Position numbers and translations under genes: made by a program. The notes beneath the pieces were generated by a model. It did no database searches. It had not been told where the DNA came from and was given only the letters and a program-made list of their open reading frames with translations. DNA of 64,000 nucleotides. Source: Cardiobacteriaceae bacterium TAE3-ERU3. Lineage in GTDB: Bacteria > Pseudomonadota > Gammaproteobacteria > Cardiobacteriales > Cardiobacteriaceae. This document shows, piece by piece, positions 26,588-36,105 of this stretch. Position 1 is the stretch's first letter, and each line of letters opens with the position of its first letter. The stretch is from positions 268,443-332,442 of the forward strand of contig JAHUUI010000003.1 of assembly GCA_019218315.1 (NCBI GenBank). Reading direction: 5' to 3'.

Positions 26588-27769
26588 TCACAGCCCTTTT
26601 GCCAAAGCACGGCAAATATCATCAGCATTTTCCAGCCCGACTGAAAGCCGGACAGTACCATCAGTAATCCCAAGCAATGCTTTGTCTTCAGCACTGACGC
26701 GACCATGGGTCGTGGTATCAGGATGGGTGATGATGGTACGCGCATCGCCAAGATTACCGGAAATACTCAGCCAATCGCAGTTGTCGATCAAATGCCACGC
26801 AGCATCTTTACCGCCTTCAACGTTAAAAGTCACCATACCGCCGAAGCCATTATGCATATAGCGCTTGGCAAGCTCGTGCTGCGGATGTGATGGCAAGCCG
26901 GGATAATAAACGCGCTCAATCTGTGGCTGTGCTTCAAGCCACTTGGCGACATGCAAGGCATTTTCCGAATGGCGTGCCATACGCACCGGCAAGGTTTCAA
27001 GGCTCTTGACGAACACCCACGCTTCAAACGCACCCATACTGGTACCGATGGTACGCAGCAAGCGATAAAGTTGATCGCCATCGTCAGCATCACGACAAAT
27101 CAATGCGCCACCAAGTACGCGCCCCTGCCCATCAATATATTTGGTCGCTGAATGTACGACGATATCTGCACCGTGCTTAAGTGGCTGCTGCAAATACGGT
27201 GTTGCGAAACAGTTATCGACGACGAATTTTGCACCTGCCTGATGAGCAATCTCTGCCAGCGCATCGAGGTCAGCAATACTCAGCATCGGATTTGCAGGGC
27301 TTTCGAGGAAGAACATTTTGGTACGCGGTGTGCAAGCATTGCGCCATGCATTGAGGTCGTTCAGATCAACCAGCGTCGTTTCAATCCCAAACTTGGATAG
27401 AATTTGGTTGAACAAAAACAACGTCGAACCAAAGCTGTTACGCGCACAAACAACGTGGTCGCCCTGCTCTAAAAAAGCCATGCTCATGGCGAGAATAGCG
27501 CCCATGCCGGTCGATGCGGCAACGCAACGCGCACCATCTTCAAGCTCGTTCAAGCGTTGCTCAAACATATGTACGGTTGGGTTGCCAAAGCGGCTATAAC
27601 TGAACGCACTCTTGCGCTCAGCAAATATATCAGCCGCTTCTTCGGCACTTTCAAACATAAATGACGACGTCAGAAACAGCCCTTGAGAATGCTCATTGGC
27701 TTGTGATTGCCACCATCCTGAGCGGATAGCACGGGTTTCAAAATCCTGACTGTGGTCTTCATGGTTCAT
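26588..27769 (-). CDS. metZ: O-succinylhomoserine sulfhydrylase
   Basis: 393 residues, PLP-dependent Cys/Met metabolism family. It begins with ETRAIRSGWWQSQANEHSQG and LTSSFMFESAEEAADIFAE, typical of MetZ rather than MetB. The PLP lysine is in VVHSATKYIDGQGRVLGGAL (~residue 208), and the phosphate-binding block is SRFGNPTVHMFE. It converts O-succinylhomoserine and sulfide to homocysteine in methionine synthesis. Its start overlaps the cvpA stop (ATGA). In Pseudomonas the order is cvpA-purF-metZ; here purF is missing and the join is seamless. Confidence 0.92.
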   Translation of the reverse strand: MNHEDHSQDFETRAIRSGWWQSQANEHSQGLFLTSSFMFESAEEAADIFAERKSAFSYSRFGNPTVHMFEQRLNELEDGARCVAASTGMGAILAMSMAFLEQGDHVVCARNSFGSTLFLFNQILSKFGIETTLVDLNDLNAWRNACTPRTKMFFLESPANPMLSIADLDALAEIAHQAGAKFVVDNCFATPYLQQPLKHGADIVVHSATKYIDGQGRVLGGALICRDADDGDQLYRLLRTIGTSMGAFEAWVFVKSLETLPVRMARHSENALHVAKWLEAQPQIERVYYPGLPSHPQHELAKRYMHNGFGGMVTFNVEGGKDAAWHLIDNCDWLSISGNLGDARTIITHPDTTTHGRVSAEDKALLGITDGTVRLSVGLENADDICRALAKGL

Positions 27770-28581
27770 TGCACAGACTCCAATTGCAATGGTGGGGTAG
27801 ATAGCGCATCATCAGATTGAGGCGCATTCGTAGAAGATTGATCCGGTTGCTCCTGCTGTGCAGGTGGCTGAGGAGATTGTAGCTGCTGATCGGACGCTGA
27901 CTCATTGCTCAGCGATTCAAGGCGCAGCTCGGCATCACTCATGTCACTGATGGCGTTGCGTTGCTGACCTGAGACGCGCAATCCGGGTCGGTCAGCAGAA
28001 GCGCTCTGTCCGGTATGCTCTACGCCAAGCTGATCGGCTGAAATACCAAATTGGTTGCCGGCTTCGGCGACTGTTTCACCACCATTTCGCAGCATGTCGC
28101 GTACATTTGGTGGTAATCTTTCCCAGCCCCATGCACCAACGCTTTCAAATCCCGGGGCCAAACGCGATGTCAGCCACCAATTTTCTTTGGTCAGTGGCGT
28201 CAGGCCGATCACGAATACCACCAAAGCACCTATCACCAAGCCGCGCGCCAAGCCAAACAGCATACCGAGGAAGCGGTCAAAGCCGCTAAGGCCGGTACTG
28301 GTCAGGATCTGGGCAATAATCATATTCAGCAAGCCGACGACAAACAGCGTGACCAAAAACAAAATACCAAATGCTGCGAGATAGCTGATCAGTGCATCAT
28401 CAATAAATTTACGTATATGATCATTAGCCACTACCTCGGCAAAGCGCCACGCCACATAAATGGCAACGGCCCATGCAATCAGCGATAGTACTTCTTTGAC
28501 CAATCCTCGAGCCAAGCCAATCAATGCTGACAGGATGACAATTCCCCCCAGCACGACATCAAGATAATTCATATTTTCCAT
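27766..28581 (-). CDS. cvpA: CvpA-family membrane protein with long C-terminal tail
   Basis: 271 residues. The N-terminal ~150 residues are the CvpA domain with four membrane helices; LGGIVILSALIGLARGLVKEVLSL and GLSGFDRFLGMLFGLARGLVIG are signature blocks. The remaining ~115 residues are hydrophilic and rich in Gln, Pro and Ser, unlike the 162-residue E. coli protein, though extended tails occur in pseudomonads. Known: CvpA is needed for colicin V production and for resistance to bile acids; the mechanism is unclear. AAGGA sits six bases before the ATG. It lies nine bases after dedD. Confidence 0.88.
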   Translation of the reverse strand: MENMNYLDVVLGGIVILSALIGLARGLVKEVLSLIAWAVAIYVAWRFAEVVANDHIRKFIDDALISYLAAFGILFLVTLFVVGLLNMIIAQILTSTGLSGFDRFLGMLFGLARGLVIGALVVFVIGLTPLTKENWWLTSRLAPGFESVGAWGWERLPPNVRDMLRNGGETVAEAGNQFGISADQLGVEHTGQSASADRPGLRVSGQQRNAISDMSDAELRLESLSNESASDQQLQSPQPPAQQEQPDQSSTNAPQSDDALSTPPLQLESVQ

Positions 28582-28590
28582 GCTTATTCC

Positions 28591-29175
28591 TTAGCGGTTA
28601 ATTTCGCGAGCGCTGATGCCCATCGTATTTAATTTATCCAAATAGCCTTTGACCTGACCACTCGTCAACGGGCCAACATAGACGCGATAAAAGGTTTTCC
28701 CTTCAACCACAGCAGGTTCAATCTCGGTTGACCAGCTTTGTGCTTTCAAAACCGCCGCACGCTTTTCGGCATTAGCTCGCTCCCCAAAGCTGCCAGCTTG
28801 AAGCCATACATTGGCTCGCTGTGAGTCTGGATTGCTCAATACAGGAATATTCTCAGCCTCTTCCAAAGCTGTTAGACCAATTTTAGGCTGCTCATTGGCG
28901 GCTTGATTGGTCTGCGCTGGCTGAGCCTGAGAGGATGGCAAAGCCGGGTTACTCTGCTGAGTATCATCGCTGCCCTCCAATGAAGTCAGGCTCAAAGGCG
29001 GAACTTCTGGTGCATCCTGCGGCGGTGCTACATTGCCCTTGTCTCCTTCGGTACGTACATCCACACCGCGCTCAATATACTCAGGAACATCCGGATTGAG
29101 AAAACGATCCAAAAACAATAATGCGATCAAGGCGACCACCAATAACCCGGTCAGGCGAAAAACCCATTTACTCAT
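28591..29175 (-). CDS. dedD: SPOR-domain inner-membrane protein (DedD-like)
   Basis: 194 residues: one N-terminal membrane helix (WVFRLTGLLVVALIALLFLD), a Pro/Gln-rich linker, and a C-terminal SPOR domain (residues ~120-194) with VWLQAGSFGERANAEKRAAVL and YRVYVGPLTSGQVKGYLDKL. Known: SPOR domains bind denuded septal peptidoglycan; DedD promotes division. Conserved neighbours folC and cvpA support the assignment. The start overlaps the folC stop by eight bases. Confidence 0.88.
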   Translation of the reverse strand: MSKWVFRLTGLLVVALIALLFLDRFLNPDVPEYIERGVDVRTEGDKGNVAPPQDAPEVPPLSLTSLEGSDDTQQSNPALPSSQAQPAQTNQAANEQPKIGLTALEEAENIPVLSNPDSQRANVWLQAGSFGERANAEKRAAVLKAQSWSTEIEPAVVEGKTFYRVYVGPLTSGQVKGYLDKLNTMGISAREINR

Positions 29176-30454
29176 ATTCGTTCAACCTCTCCAATACTTC
29201 AGCAACTGTCACAAATGATCCCATCACTACCACCAAATCGCCTTGTTCGGCACCATATTCCACAGCCTGCAAAGCAGCAGTACTGTCTGAAACTGTCTGC
29301 ACTTGCGCTGATGCAATACCTGCATCTCCAGCTGCAATACCAAGCTGCGCCGCGCTATATCCGCGAGGCCCATCAAGGCCACATAAAACCCATTGATCAA
29401 CCACATCTTTAAGCATTGCGAACACGTCTTGGTGCGCTTTATCACGCAACATACCACACACGCACCACACCTTGCCGTAATGCTGCTTTAATGGCGCAAG
29501 AAAGTCGCGCAATACTTCGGCGCTATCCTGATTATGCGCCACATCGAGCAGCCAATCAGCGCCATGTTTCGGATGCTTATACCACATCAACCGCCCCATA
29601 TGCGCTGTCCGGCGTATTACCTGAGCCACCTTTTCCGGCTCCAGCGTAAACCACTGTGCCAGCACAGCAATACACGCAGCCAGATGACCATGCTGATGAA
29701 CACCCGGCATCTGCTGCGGCTGTGGCAGCTTGGCGCTAAAACCCGGTACATCCAAGGCAAAGCCATCATCTGTAGCGCGCACTGACAAGACATCGCGGCG
29801 CGTCCACAGTTTCGCACCCAGTGCTTTGGCTTGATCAAAAATAGCCTGAGGAGGATGCTGATCTGCCAAAGCGACCGTCTGCCTGGCACGCATCACACCT
29901 GCTTTTTCACACGCAATAGTTTCTACGTCTTGCCCAAGCCAATCCTGATGATCCAGCCCGATACGGGTAATGATCGCGGCATCGGCATCAATCAAGTTGG
30001 CGGCATCCAATCGCCCACCGAGCCCGACTTCAAGCACTGCCAATTGAGGCTTGCGTTGCACCATCAGGTAAAAAGCAGCCAAAGCGGCCCATTCAAAATA
30101 GGTTAGCGTGGTTTCTCCGCGCGCCGTATCAATCGCTTCAAAGGCACTAACCAGCTCATCAGGATCGACGTATTCACCATCAAAGCGAATACGCTCGCGA
30201 TAGTCGTGTAAATGGGGTGAGGTGAACGTCGCCACGGAAATACCGTGTTCAACCGCCAATGCCTCACACCAGCGCACACACGAGCCTTTGCCGTTGGTCC
30301 CGGCAACGATCACAACGTGCTCAGCGATGCTCCGGCCGCCAAGCGCCTGCCATACGCGGCCAATGCGCTCTAGCCCAAGATCCCACGACTTCGGATGGCT
30401 CTCTTCCTGCCATCGCAACCATTGCGCCAAATTGCGTGTGCGCTGATCACCCAT
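29168..30454 (-). CDS. folC: bifunctional folylpolyglutamate/dihydrofolate synthase
   Basis: 428 residues from the ATG at 30454 (a TTG eight codons earlier is possible). Mur-ligase fold: LGLERIGRVWQALGG, P-loop VIVAGTNGKGSCVRW (~residue 53), SPHLHDYRERI, VLEVGLGGRLDAAN, then IGLDHQDWLGQDVETIACEKAGVM with the second ATP/metal site, and LLDVAHNQDS. It adds glutamate to folates and makes dihydrofolate. The last glycine of the P-loop region is followed by Ser (GTNGKGS). It lies 35 bases after accD. Confidence 0.94.
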   Translation of the reverse strand: MGDQRTRNLAQWLRWQEESHPKSWDLGLERIGRVWQALGGRSIAEHVVIVAGTNGKGSCVRWCEALAVEHGISVATFTSPHLHDYRERIRFDGEYVDPDELVSAFEAIDTARGETTLTYFEWAALAAFYLMVQRKPQLAVLEVGLGGRLDAANLIDADAAIITRIGLDHQDWLGQDVETIACEKAGVMRARQTVALADQHPPQAIFDQAKALGAKLWTRRDVLSVRATDDGFALDVPGFSAKLPQPQQMPGVHQHGHLAACIAVLAQWFTLEPEKVAQVIRRTAHMGRLMWYKHPKHGADWLLDVAHNQDSAEVLRDFLAPLKQHYGKVWCVCGMLRDKAHQDVFAMLKDVVDQWVLCGLDGPRGYSAAQLGIAAGDAGIASAQVQTVSDSTAALQAVEYGAEQGDLVVVMGSFVTVAEVLERLNEYE

Positions 30455-30489
30455 GAATGCGCCCAGATAAAAAATCAAACAATGCCTGA

Positions 30490-31539
30490 TTAATCCGCTT
30501 TCTTTGCATCGCCGTTACCCGAAGCATGCTCTGAAGCGTTATCCGTATGGCTGGTATCAGCGTCAAGCGGCTTGGCCAGGTCAGCGGCTGGTGTTGCTTC
30601 TGGAGCGCCTTGTGCTGCGCGCTTTTCTTCGCTTTCAATCATCACCGCTTCCACCACAGCTGCCGGCTCAGGCTTGTGCAGTGGGAAGTCTTGCTTGAGC
30701 AGCAAGGCAAATAAACTTGCCAACTCATCACGCATTTGGCGACGGTCAACAATCATGTCAATAGCACCCTTCTCAATCAGGAACTCACTGCGTTGGAAGC
30801 CTTCAGGCAGCGTCTCACGAACGGTCTGCTCAATGACGCGAGGGCCGGCAAAACCGATCAAAGCACCTGGCTCGGCAATGATAACGTCGCCCAACATAGC
30901 AAATGATGCAGATACGCCACCCATGGTCGGATCTGTCAGTACTGAAATATACGGCAATCCTGCCTCACTCAACTGCGTCAATGCTGCGCTGGTTTTTGCC
31001 ATCTGCATCAGCGAAGTCAAGCCTTCCTGCATTCGCGCACCACCACTAGCGGCAAAGCAGACGAATGGCGTCTTGTGCTCGATAGCATGGTCAACCGCAC
31101 GCGCAAAGCGCTCACCGACGACTGAGCCCATCGAGCCGCCCATATAATCAAATTCAAAAGCAGCAGCAGTCAGCGGCCTGCCGTGCAATAAGCCATACAT
31201 CGCAATCAATGCTTCATTTTCACCACTGCGCTTTTGCGCCTGGGTGATGCGATCTTTGTAGCGCTTGCTGTCTTTAAACTTGAGGAAATCTACCGGTTCA
31301 AGCTTCTCGCCAAGTTCATGGCATTCACTACCTTTATCAAATAACTGCTCAAGGCGTTTGCGTGCTTTGATCCGCATGTGGTGTCCGCATTTCGGGCAAA
31401 CACCCTGATTAAAGGCCAAATCTTCTGCGTAGAGCACTTCATTACAGCCATCGCATTGGCGCCACAAGCCATCTGGTACTTGCTGATTTTTACTTTTGGT
31501 TTTGATGCGCGAAGGCATCAAGCTGTCAAACCAACTCAT
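30490..31539 (-). CDS. accD: acetyl-CoA carboxylase carboxyltransferase subunit beta
   Basis: 349 residues. The N-terminal zinc ribbon is [13 protein letters not shown]...VCPKCGHHM (four Cys at ~29-51). The crotonase-fold carboxyltransferase domain has [20 protein letters not shown] and [19 protein letters not shown], the CoA/carboxybiotin site. Its last ~65 residues are a hydrophilic Ala/Glu/Asp-rich extension ([19 protein letters not shown] and on) not needed for catalysis. With AccA it moves carboxyl from biotin to acetyl-CoA in fatty acid synthesis. It lies between trpA and folC, the order seen in pseudomonads and enterics in part. Confidence 0.96.
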   Translation of the reverse strand: MSWFDSLMPSRIKTKSKNQQVPDGLWRQCDGCNEVLYAEDLAFNQGVCPKCGHHMRIKARKRLEQLFDKGSECHELGEKLEPVDFLKFKDSKRYKDRITQAQKRSGENEALIAMYGLLHGRPLTAAAFEFDYMGGSMGSVVGERFARAVDHAIEHKTPFVCFAASGGARMQEGLTSLMQMAKTSAALTQLSEAGLPYISVLTDPTMGGVSASFAMLGDVIIAEPGALIGFAGPRVIEQTVRETLPEGFQRSEFLIEKGAIDMIVDRRQMRDELASLFALLLKQDFPLHKPEPAAVVEAVMIESEEKRAAQGAPEATPAADLAKPLDADTSHTDNASEHASGNGDAKKAD

Positions 31540-31563
31540 GGTTATCTCCCGTTTCGTTATCTG

Positions 31564-32376
31564 TTATGCGTCCATCGCTTGGCGAATTTCTGCCACAAAA
31601 TCCCGTGCGGTGGTCGTCAAATCATCATTACGCTCAGCGCTGTCGTGCAGTTTTGCCACCAATGCCGAGCCAACTACAGCACCATCAGCAATGGCAGCCA
31701 TTTCTTTGGCCGTCTTGCCATCGCGAATGCCGAAGCCAATGCACACTGGCAAATCGGTTTGGGTTTTCAACTGGCTAACTTCATCGGCAATTGCATCAGC
31801 TGCTGCTTGCTGCTTACCGGTGACGCCACGCAGAGAGACGTAGTATATAAAACCTTGTGCTTCACGGGTAATCGCGGCCAAGCGCTCTTGGGAAGTGGTC
31901 GGGGCTGCAAGCAAAATTGGTGTAATACCGGCATCATTGAGCGCATTGCGATAATCCGGCAATGCCTCAACCGGGCAATCAACCAAAATCACCGCATCTG
32001 CGCCAGCTGAGGCAAGATCATGCACACTACGCGAAAATTCCCGGCGCTCAAAGCTATTCAAATAGCCCATGACGATTAAAGGCGTTGTGTCGTCTTTTTG
32101 CCGGAAATCAGCAATCATTTTCAGCACATCGGCAAACGTCACACCGCGCGCAAGCGCTCGCTCATTGGCGAGCTGAATCGTCTCACCATCAGCAGCAGGA
32201 TCGGAAAACGGAATGCCGAGTTCGAGCAAATCTGCGCCACCTGCGACCAATGCGTGTAGCACATTGACCGTCTGTGCCGGATCAGGATCACCAGCGCTGA
32301 TATAGGGAATTAATGCCTTACGCCCAGCCTGTCTCAGTGCTGAGAAGCGCTTTTCAATACGTTGTTCGTTATTCAC
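31564..32376 (-). CDS. trpA: tryptophan synthase alpha chain
   Basis: 270 residues, TIM barrel. Catalytic Glu in [22 protein letters not shown] (~residue 51) and catalytic Asp (~62), [11 protein letters not shown], and phosphate-binding [16 protein letters not shown] with VVGSALV. It cleaves indole-3-glycerol phosphate to indole, which is channelled to TrpB. The start codon is GTG and overlaps the trpB stop (GTGA, 32373-32376), giving coupled 1:1 synthesis. accD starts 24 bases after its stop. Confidence 0.96.
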   Translation of the reverse strand: MNNEQRIEKRFSALRQAGRKALIPYISAGDPDPAQTVNVLHALVAGGADLLELGIPFSDPAADGETIQLANERALARGVTFADVLKMIADFRQKDDTTPLIVMGYLNSFERREFSRSVHDLASAGADAVILVDCPVEALPDYRNALNDAGITPILLAAPTTSQERLAAITREAQGFIYYVSLRGVTGKQQAAADAIADEVSQLKTQTDLPVCIGFGIRDGKTAKEMAAIADGAVVGSALVAKLHDSAERNDDLTTTARDFVAEIRQAMDA

Positions 32377-33578
32377 AGTTCTATCCCGTCCATTTTAGCC
32401 ACGGTATTAATGTCTTTGTCGCCACGACCGGACAAATTCACCACAATGCGCTTGCCTGCACCCAGCTCTTTCGCCAGCTTCATCGCATAAGCCACTGCGT
32501 GCGAGCTTTCCAGTGCCGGAATAATGCCCTCAAGGCGGCATAAGTCATGGAATGCCGCCATCGCTTCATCGTCGTTTATTGCGACGTATTTAGCGCGTGA
32601 TTCGTCTTTTAGCCATGCGTGCTCAGGGCCAACACCAGGATAATCCAAGCCAGCTGAAATTGAGTGGGTGCCGGAAATCTGCCCGTCTTCATCACTCATG
32701 ACATAGGTCCGGTTACCGTGCAAAACACCCACTGGCGTCTTCTCATCAGAAAGTGGCGCAGCATGTTCGCCGGTTGCCAAGCCATGCCCACCAGCTTCAA
32801 CGCCATAAAGCGCCACATCATCCTGATAAAACGGGTAGAACATACCGATCGCATTTGAACCGCCGCCGACGCAAGCAACCAACGCATCGGGTAATGCGCC
32901 AAATTTATCCAGCGCCTGCGCGCGCGTTTCTTCACCAATCACTTTTTGGAAATCACGTACCAGCATCGGGTAAGGATGCGGTCCGGCGACAGTACCGATA
33001 ATGTAGAACGTGCTGTCGACATTCGCAACCCAATCACGCAACGCCTCGTTCATTGCATCTTTCAGCGTACGACTACCAGCCGTGACTGGCACAACCTTCG
33101 CACCGAGCAATTTCATGCGATAAACATTCGGTGCCTGACGCTCAACATCGTCCGCCCCCATATAAACCACACATTCCAGCCCCAGACGCGCGGCAACCGT
33201 TGCCGTTGCAACGCCGTGCTGACCTGCGCCAGTTTCGGCGATCACGCGTGGCTTACCCAAGCGCTCGGCAAGTAACGCTTGACCAACGGTATTATTGACC
33301 TTGTGTGCACCGGTGTGATTCAAATCTTCGCGTTTAAGCCAGATTTCTGCACCACCAACTTTCTCACTCAGCCGTGCCGCATGATAAAGCGGCGATGGGC
33401 GACCAACGTAATCAGCCAGTTCAGCGCGAAACTGCTGCCAGAACTCAGGCTCATCGCGCGCCTGCTCGTAAGCTTGCTGTAGTTCAAGAACAGCCTGCAT
33501 TAGCGTTTCCGCTACAAACTGCCCACCGAAGCGACCGTAGTAACCGCGCGTATCGGGAAAAGCGTATAAATCTGCCAT
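32373..33578 (-). CDS. trpB: tryptophan synthase beta chain
   Basis: 401 residues from the ATG at 33578 ([19 protein letters not shown]); a GTG eight codons upstream is possible. The PLP lysine is in [19 protein letters not shown] (~residue 88), the catalytic Glu in [14 protein letters not shown], and the phosphate loop in [15 protein letters not shown]. It condenses indole with serine. It is the first gene of a seven-gene minus-strand unit ending at metZ. No trp leader peptide or TrpR operator was recognised upstream. Confidence 0.97.
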   Translation of the reverse strand: MADLYAFPDTRGYYGRFGGQFVAETLMQAVLELQQAYEQARDEPEFWQQFRAELADYVGRPSPLYHAARLSEKVGGAEIWLKREDLNHTGAHKVNNTVGQALLAERLGKPRVIAETGAGQHGVATATVAARLGLECVVYMGADDVERQAPNVYRMKLLGAKVVPVTAGSRTLKDAMNEALRDWVANVDSTFYIIGTVAGPHPYPMLVRDFQKVIGEETRAQALDKFGALPDALVACVGGGSNAIGMFYPFYQDDVALYGVEAGGHGLATGEHAAPLSDEKTPVGVLHGNRTYVMSDEDGQISGTHSISAGLDYPGVGPEHAWLKDESRAKYVAINDDEAMAAFHDLCRLEGIIPALESSHAVAYAMKLAKELGAGKRIVVNLSGRGDKDINTVAKMDGIEL

Positions 33579-33718
33579 GCTGATGATCTCTGCCTTAAAC
33601 ACAAAACAGCGTATTTTAACAGAGCCGCAGCGCTTTTGTTGTTGCGTAAAATCAAATTATTCACGCGCCGGGGCGCTGTATGATATCCCTCTTGAAAACA
33701 AGCCTAAAGAAGTGCGGT
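33579..33718. promoter_or_regulatory. divergent promoter region of trpB and modA
   Basis: About 140 bases. Toward modA, TATGAT (33679-33684) can serve as a -10, placing +1 near 33691 and supporting the modA start at 33719 rather than 33680. Just upstream is a GC-rich palindrome GCGCC-GG-GGCGC (33665-33676). Toward trpB a TAAAAT lies on the minus strand near 33619, without a convincing -35. Confidence 0.35.
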
Positions 33719-34474
33719 ATGACATATAAAGCCCTATCCTTTTTTGCCCTAACCATCGCGACAAGTGCAGCCCATGCCACGGACATCACCGTATCCGCCG
33801 CAGCGAGCCTCACTGATGCATTCAACGATATTGCCCAAGCCTATCAAGCAGAGCATCCTGAAGATACCGTCCACCTCAATTTCGCCGGATCAGGGGCACT
33901 CTTACAGCAGCTGCTCAACGGTGCACCAGCAGACGTCTTCGCCTCAGCTGATCAATTACGTATGGATAAAGCCGCCGAAGCAGGGCTGCTGATCGACGAT
34001 TCACGACGCAATTTTGCAGCCAATCATCTCGTTGCCATCGTGCCCAGCAGTGATGACAGCAGCTACGACAACCTTGCAAACTTCGTTAATGCAAGCAACA
34101 TCAAGCGCATTGCCATTGCCAACCCTGAGCACGTCCCTGCTGGTCGCTACAGCAAAAACGCACTGGAAGCCGCAGGTTTATGGGCAAGCATCGCCGATAA
34201 AAACATCCCGGCACAAAACGTTCGCCAAGCACTCGATTACGTTGCGCGCGGTGAAGTCGACGGCGGCTTTGTCTATCAAACAGATGCAGCACTGATGCCA
34301 GAAAAAGTTCGTGTCGTGCTTAACATCCCACTCGATGAACCACTCACCTACCCTATCGCGGCTCTAAATAGTGGCAACGCAGCAGAAGGTGCACAGGCAT
34401 TCATCAACTTCGTCACTGGCGATGCTGGCCAGGCCATTCTCGCCAATTATGGGTTTGCACCTGCTGCAAATTAA
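33719..34474 (+). CDS. modA: ModA-like molybdate/tungstate periplasmic binding protein, orphan
   Basis: 251 residues from the ATG at 33719, which gives a clean signal peptide (KALSFFALTIATSAAHA, cleaved about residue 20 before TDITV). ModA signatures are ITVSAAASLTDAFNDIAQAY, HLNFAGSGALLQQLLNGAPADVFASAD and a C-terminal YPIAALNSG followed by AFINFVTGDAGQAILANYGFA. Known: ModA delivers molybdate to ModB/ModC. Oddity: neither modB nor modC is present next to it, so its membrane partner must be elsewhere or it acts otherwise. An ATG at 33680 is an alternative start. Confidence 0.85.
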   Translation: MTYKALSFFALTIATSAAHATDITVSAAASLTDAFNDIAQAYQAEHPEDTVHLNFAGSGALLQQLLNGAPADVFASADQLRMDKAAEAGLLIDDSRRNFAANHLVAIVPSSDDSSYDNLANFVNASNIKRIAIANPEHVPAGRYSKNALEAAGLWASIADKNIPAQNVRQALDYVARGEVDGGFVYQTDAALMPEKVRVVLNIPLDEPLTYPIAALNSGNAAEGAQAFINFVTGDAGQAILANYGFAPAAN

Positions 34475-34508
34475 TATCAATTGATCCCAAGTGTATTGCC
34501 AATACAGC

Positions 34509-34527
34509 GCTTATCTCATCAATAAGC
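34509..34527. repeat. small stem-loop between modA and the unknown gene
   Basis: GCTTAT (34509-34514) and ATAAGC (34522-34527) with loop CTCATCA lie in the 56-base gap between convergent genes. It is too weak for a firm terminator call. Confidence 0.3.
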
Positions 34528-34530
34528 CCA

Positions 34531-35175
34531 TTACTGCGGCTCAGATAACTGGCCGCTTTTTACCAATAAAGCCTTATTGAGCAATACACCCTTGCCCCTA
34601 GACTTAAGCTGCACAAGCTCATCAAAAATATCATTTATGTTGCAGTACACACATTGACGTGCAATATCACACCACTTGGCCAGATCCTCTTCTACACACG
34701 ATTCAATCACTTCTTTTAGATACCTCATATCGCCATATCTATATGGATTAGAGCAGCAAGTAAACAAGCAAGCTGGTGGAGAATCAATCGTAAACCCTTC
34801 ATATTTTTGATTAATGGTAAAACGCCCATTTTCAGAAAAGGTCACCGGCAAATAAAAGTGGAATTTGATATCACCATAGCCACTCCGGCAGCAAAAGCTC
34901 ATAGCCACCCTGATATGTAACTTACTTTCCTCACTATCTGCTGTCGATATCAGCCTTAATCTGAGCGCCCCCTCATCATGCATGCCGCCCAAAATAATAT
35001 TCCCCAGCTTCGCCTCAGTAATCACCGGTATATTAAAAAACTTAATAAGTTCATCAAGAAATATATAGTCGTCTATACAATCACGTGGATGCGGTGCTTT
35101 GTCGAGATGCTCGAAAATATAGCGAATGAGCGCACTATCGCGCTCACTGGCTGGCGTGTAAGAGCCATATCTCAT
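34531..35175 (-). CDS. hypothetical cysteine-rich protein, possible immunity protein
   Basis: 214 residues that I do not recognise. Seen: no signal peptide or membrane helix; eight cysteines, two pairs adjacent (SFCCRSGYGD and FTCCSNPYRYGD) and one in RQCVYCNIN; a charged C-terminus. Base composition is AT-richer than its neighbours. The ATG overlaps the stop of a short upstream frame (35172-35318). A small soluble protein downstream of, and overlapping, a truncated ORF is the usual picture of an immunity gene behind the tip of a contact-dependent or polymorphic toxin, but there is no family evidence for this. A plain accessory gene is equally possible. Confidence 0.5.
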   Translation of the reverse strand: MRYGSYTPASERDSALIRYIFEHLDKAPHPRDCIDDYIFLDELIKFFNIPVITEAKLGNIILGGMHDEGALRLRLISTADSEESKLHIRVAMSFCCRSGYGDIKFHFYLPVTFSENGRFTINQKYEGFTIDSPPACLFTCCSNPYRYGDMRYLKEVIESCVEEDLAKWCDIARQCVYCNINDIFDELVQLKSRGKGVLLNKALLVKSGQLSEPQ

Positions 35176-35318
35176 TGCTTAACCTCCTCCACATCAATAA
35201 CAAACCAACTATCTTTCACTGCTTGGCTTACAGCGGATGCCTTGTCCAAATTGATGTACAACATACCTTCACTTTCCTCATTAACTTTATCCAAAGCCCA
35301 ATTATAGGCGTGTATCAA
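35172..35318 (-). pseudogene. short ORF remnant overlapping the unknown gene
   Basis: 48 codons from a TTG at 35318 (in-frame TAA two codons before it), with an internal ATG 30 codons before the stop. The peptide ends GMLYINLDKASAVSQAVKDS then WFVIDVEEVKQ. The strand-helix-strand pattern looks like the end of a folded protein, not random sequence, and the frame is closed immediately upstream. The stop overlaps the ATG of the next gene (ATGA). Best read as the 3' stub of a deleted gene, or else a genuine small gene; no RBS is evident before the TTG. Confidence 0.4.
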
Positions 35319-35493
35319 CAGTTATAGGGAAAACGTCCCTGAACTCCTTATATACTGATTAATAGACAGTTTTAAACTCATTAATTCTTAATTTCGCATC
35401 TCAACAGTTAAATATTTGATAGCGATATGCCTCAAACTTGCGGCAGAATCAATCTAAAGCAAAATAGCCAACACACTATTTACGGGGACATAC

Positions 35494-36105
35494 ATGGAAC
35501 TCAGCCAATCTATCCTGCCAATGGCACTGTTTGCCCTCGCCACCTCTGCCACACCCGGCCCGGTCAACCTGATTTCCTCCATGTCTGGCGCACGCTTTGG
35601 TGCCCTATGCACCCTGCCGTATGTACTTGGCGCAACCATCTCTTTCGACCTCATTCTGCTACTGATGGGCATCGGCGTTAACTCACTGCTCAAGGTCGTC
35701 GAGCAATACTCGCTCGCTTTAATGCTGATTGGCTCTGTCTACATGCTCTATCTCGCCATAAGTATCGCAGCTGACAGTGGCGACATCTCGATCAAAAAAG
35801 CGGAAAAACCTTGCCCCGGTTTCATCGCCGGCGTGGTCACACAGGCCACCAACCCCAAAGCGTGGTTCGTCTCTCTTTCTGCGGTCACCATCTACCTCGC
35901 ACCTTATCCACACTACAGCTGGCGCATGGCACTGTTTGCCACGCTATTTTTCTTTATCTGCTTTGCCTCGCTGACACTTTGGGCGTATATGGGCGAGCGC
36001 GTTGCACGCTTCACCGGTAATCTAGCCCTGTTCAACCGCTGCATGGCCGCCCTACTCGCAGCCTCAGTGATTTGGATACTGCTCGAACAGCTGGTTTTGG
36101 CATGA
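35494..36105 (+). CDS. LysE/RhtB-family amino acid exporter
   Basis: 203 residues, six membrane helices. The LysE signature ALATSATPGPVNLISSMSGARFG is at the N-terminus (residues ~14-36), and GVVTQATNPKAWFVSLSAVTIY in the middle matches the conserved 'QxxNPKaw' loop. Known: members export lysine, threonine, homoserine, leucine or other metabolites; the substrate cannot be assigned. GGGG precedes the ATG. It is monocistronic, between the accessory ORF and the surface lipoprotein, with a shared terminator downstream. Confidence 0.86.
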   Translation: MELSQSILPMALFALATSATPGPVNLISSMSGARFGALCTLPYVLGATISFDLILLLMGIGVNSLLKVVEQYSLALMLIGSVYMLYLAISIAADSGDISIKKAEKPCPGFIAGVVTQATNPKAWFVSLSAVTIYLAPYPHYSWRMALFATLFFFICFASLTLWAYMGERVARFTGNLALFNRCMAALLAASVIWILLEQLVLA

